Below, piece after piece: positions 5,798 through 6,467 of a stretch of DNA of 6,467 nucleotides. The notes under the pieces are model-generated. The model was not told the origin of the DNA and ran no database searches. It saw only the letters and a list, made by a program, of their open reading frames with translations. The position numbers and the translations under genes are program-made. The stretch spans positions 1 through 6,467 of the forward strand of contig CANKQN010000055.1 of the NCBI GenBank assembly GCA_947485035.1. Reading direction: 5' to 3'. Position 1 is the stretch's first letter, and each line of letters opens with the position of its first letter. The DNA comes from Rickettsiales bacterium. Its GTDB lineage: Bacteria; Pseudomonadota; Alphaproteobacteria; Rickettsiales; Deianiraeaceae.

Positions 5798-6161
5798 TAA
5801 CACTTTTAAAGCTGCATATATCATTTTAAGCCATTTTTAAGAATTTTATTTCTTTATGCTTAGGGTGGTATATGTGCTTAATTGCAATGTTAATTCGCTT
5901 GAATATGAAGTTAAATCAAGCATAATCTTTAATAAATTTGCGTATGTTAGCCAATAAATGCGAATTTATTAATTTGCAGTGCAGTTGATGCCTAAACAAA
6001 TTTTTGTTAGTTACGAGTAAGAAAGCGTTAAAATCTTAAAAAAAATTAGTTTATTGTTCGAAAAAATACAACTCTTGTGAATATATGCATGACATTCAAA
6101 TAAAACATCAAACAAAAGCGATAAAATCTCCTTTAAAGTGTAGTCCTCAAAAGTTAACACT
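5798..6161. other. Long AT-rich intergenic region after thiG
   Basis: All frames on both strands are broken by stops, and I found no supported protein gene. There is no clear intrinsic terminator immediately after thiG. The main structure is the hairpin cluster at 5897-6010. A second AAAGGAG (minus strand, 6134-6128) resembles the Shine-Dalgarno at 6298-6291 but is not followed by a start codon at proper spacing, suggesting a decayed copy or chance. Confidence 0.5.
5897..6010. ncRNA. Three consecutive potential hairpins (structured RNA candidate)
   Basis: Hairpin 1 pairs GCTTGA (5897-5902) with TCAAGC (5916-5921). Hairpin 2 pairs 5929-5943 (TTAATAAATTTGCGT) with 5958-5972 (ATGCGAATTTATTAA), 15 base pairs including two that are G-U when transcribed from the plus strand, with a 14-nt loop. 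Hairpin 3 pairs CTAAACAA (5992-5999) with TTGTTAG (6004-6010), with one bulged A. No promoter or U tract defines an RNA, so strand and boundaries are open. It could be thiG 3' UTR structure, an independent small RNA or an AT-rich coincidence. The first arm of hairpin 2 recurs loosely at 6456-6467. Confidence 0.3.
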
Positions 6162-6284
6162 TCATAGCAATAAGCAAGAAAAATCCTGCAAAAAAATCAA
6201 AAACAGCTTGCGTGCATTCAACACACTTTTGGCTTTCGCCGAATACCTCTTCAAAATCAAAAAACAGCTTTGCATAAAATGCAT
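6162..6284 (-). CDS. Possible 40-aa cationic hydrophobic peptide
   Basis: On the minus strand an ideal Shine-Dalgarno AAAGGAGG (6298-6291) lies 6 nt before ATG (6284-6282), opening 40 codons to TGA (6164-6162). The peptide is hydrophobic with several Lys/Arg in the middle and one Asp (MHFMQSCFLILKRYSAKAK at the N-terminus, QDFSCLLL at the C-terminus). It could be a small membrane-associated or toxin-like peptide, but no family is recognised. The signal is notable because nearly every other gene here lacks a good Shine-Dalgarno. A promoter pair (6368-6339) and palindrome (6331-6315) lie upstream, and a 6-bp inverted repeat AAGTGT/ACACTT follows the stop. A longer overlapping frame (6154-6372) also exists, but its ATG falls within the promoter. 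The same stretch contains an imperfect direct repeat (around 6193-6211 and 6253-6273). Composition alone does not prove coding. Confidence 0.28.
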   Translation of the reverse strand: MHFMQSCFLILKRYSAKAKSVLNARKLFLIFLQDFSCLLL

Positions 6285-6314
6285 ATAAAACCTCCTTTTG
6301 CTTTGAAAAAGTCC

Positions 6315-6331
6315 CTTTATAACTTATAAAG
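6315..6331. promoter_or_regulatory. Perfect 17-bp palindrome, operator-like
   Basis: CTTTATAA (6315-6322), one central C, and TTATAAAG (6324-6331) form a perfect inverted repeat with 8-bp arms. It lies at the predicted minus-strand transcription start, just downstream of the -10 box, where repressors commonly bind. It could alternatively form a hairpin at the 5' end of the transcript. A second, shorter palindrome, ACAGA-T-TCTGT (6349-6359), lies inside the promoter spacer. Confidence 0.42.
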
Positions 6332-6338
6332 TTGTTGA

Positions 6339-6368
6339 AATATAAAATACAGATTCTGTGTAAGTCAA
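6339..6368 (-). promoter_or_regulatory. Minus-strand promoter candidate upstream of the 40-aa ORF
   Basis: Reading the minus strand, TTGACT (6368-6363, 5 of 6) is followed by an 18-bp spacer and TATATT (6344-6339, 4 to 5 of 6). Transcription would start near 6332 at the edge of the 17-bp palindrome and run toward the Shine-Dalgarno at 6298-6291. The spacer is 1 bp longer than optimal. Confidence 0.42.
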
Positions 6369-6467
6369 GCATTTTATGTTTTGCATTATATTAAGAAAAA
6401 TACTTTATATAGGATATTTACAATATTATATTTAACATAATATACATTATGCGTGAATAAATTTTGC

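Noticed and set aside
6085..6288. 67-codon plus-strand frame
   Set aside because: Lys-rich low-complexity translation of an A-rich stretch, no Shine-Dalgarno or promoter, and complementary to the better-supported minus-strand signals.
6154..6372. 72-codon minus-strand frame
   Set aside because: Its ATG sits at the putative -35 box and has no Shine-Dalgarno. The strong Shine-Dalgarno at 6298-6291 points to a different frame. Composition is strongly hydrophobic with no family match.

Overview
The window looks like part of an AT-rich, reduced alphaproteobacterial genome, most likely Rickettsiales or a similar host-associated lineage. Three things support this. A DUF2155 secreted protein, a family I know essentially from Alphaproteobacteria, lies next to a LolC-type permease. 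dnaN sits away from dnaA and recF. Genes are scattered singly with AT-rich, often long gaps and few Shine-Dalgarno sequences. Parts of both the chorismate pathway (aroC) and the thiazole branch of thiamine synthesis (thiG) are present. That is more biosynthesis than in classical Rickettsia, so a less reduced relative (for example a Deianiraea- or Midichloria-like organism) fits better. This placement is inference only.

Layout. Bases 2-193 (+) are the C-terminal end of chorismate synthase, which enters from outside the window. An orphan hypothetical gene (402-743, +) follows, with a good sigma70-type promoter of its own. tRNA-Glu(UUC) is at 945-1019, with a trailer that can fold back on its 3' end. 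Then comes a tight pair, dnaN (1115-2239) and rpiB (2236-2676), overlapping by ATGA. A secreted DUF2155 protein (2684-3067, -) converges on rpiB and diverges from lolC (3122-4363, +). The 54 bp between these two hold a palindrome and a candidate lolC promoter. A small minus-strand gene with a conserved-looking pattern (4449-4724) converges on lolC. thiG (5003-5797, +) has a strong promoter and a leader of only about 15 nt.

The last 670 bases (5798-6467) hold no confident protein gene but are not featureless. Downstream of thiG there are three consecutive potential hairpins (5897-6010), one with a 15-bp stem. On the minus strand a promoter-like pair, a perfect 17-bp palindrome and a strong Shine-Dalgarno (AAAGGAGG) precede a 40-codon ORF (6162-6284). 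This is the best candidate here for something undescribed, although each element is short and the background is AT-rich.

The genes do not form one pathway. They are housekeeping functions: aromatic precursor synthesis, replication processivity, the pentose phosphate pathway, envelope lipoprotein export and vitamin B1 synthesis. No mobile element, CRISPR array or defence system was seen.
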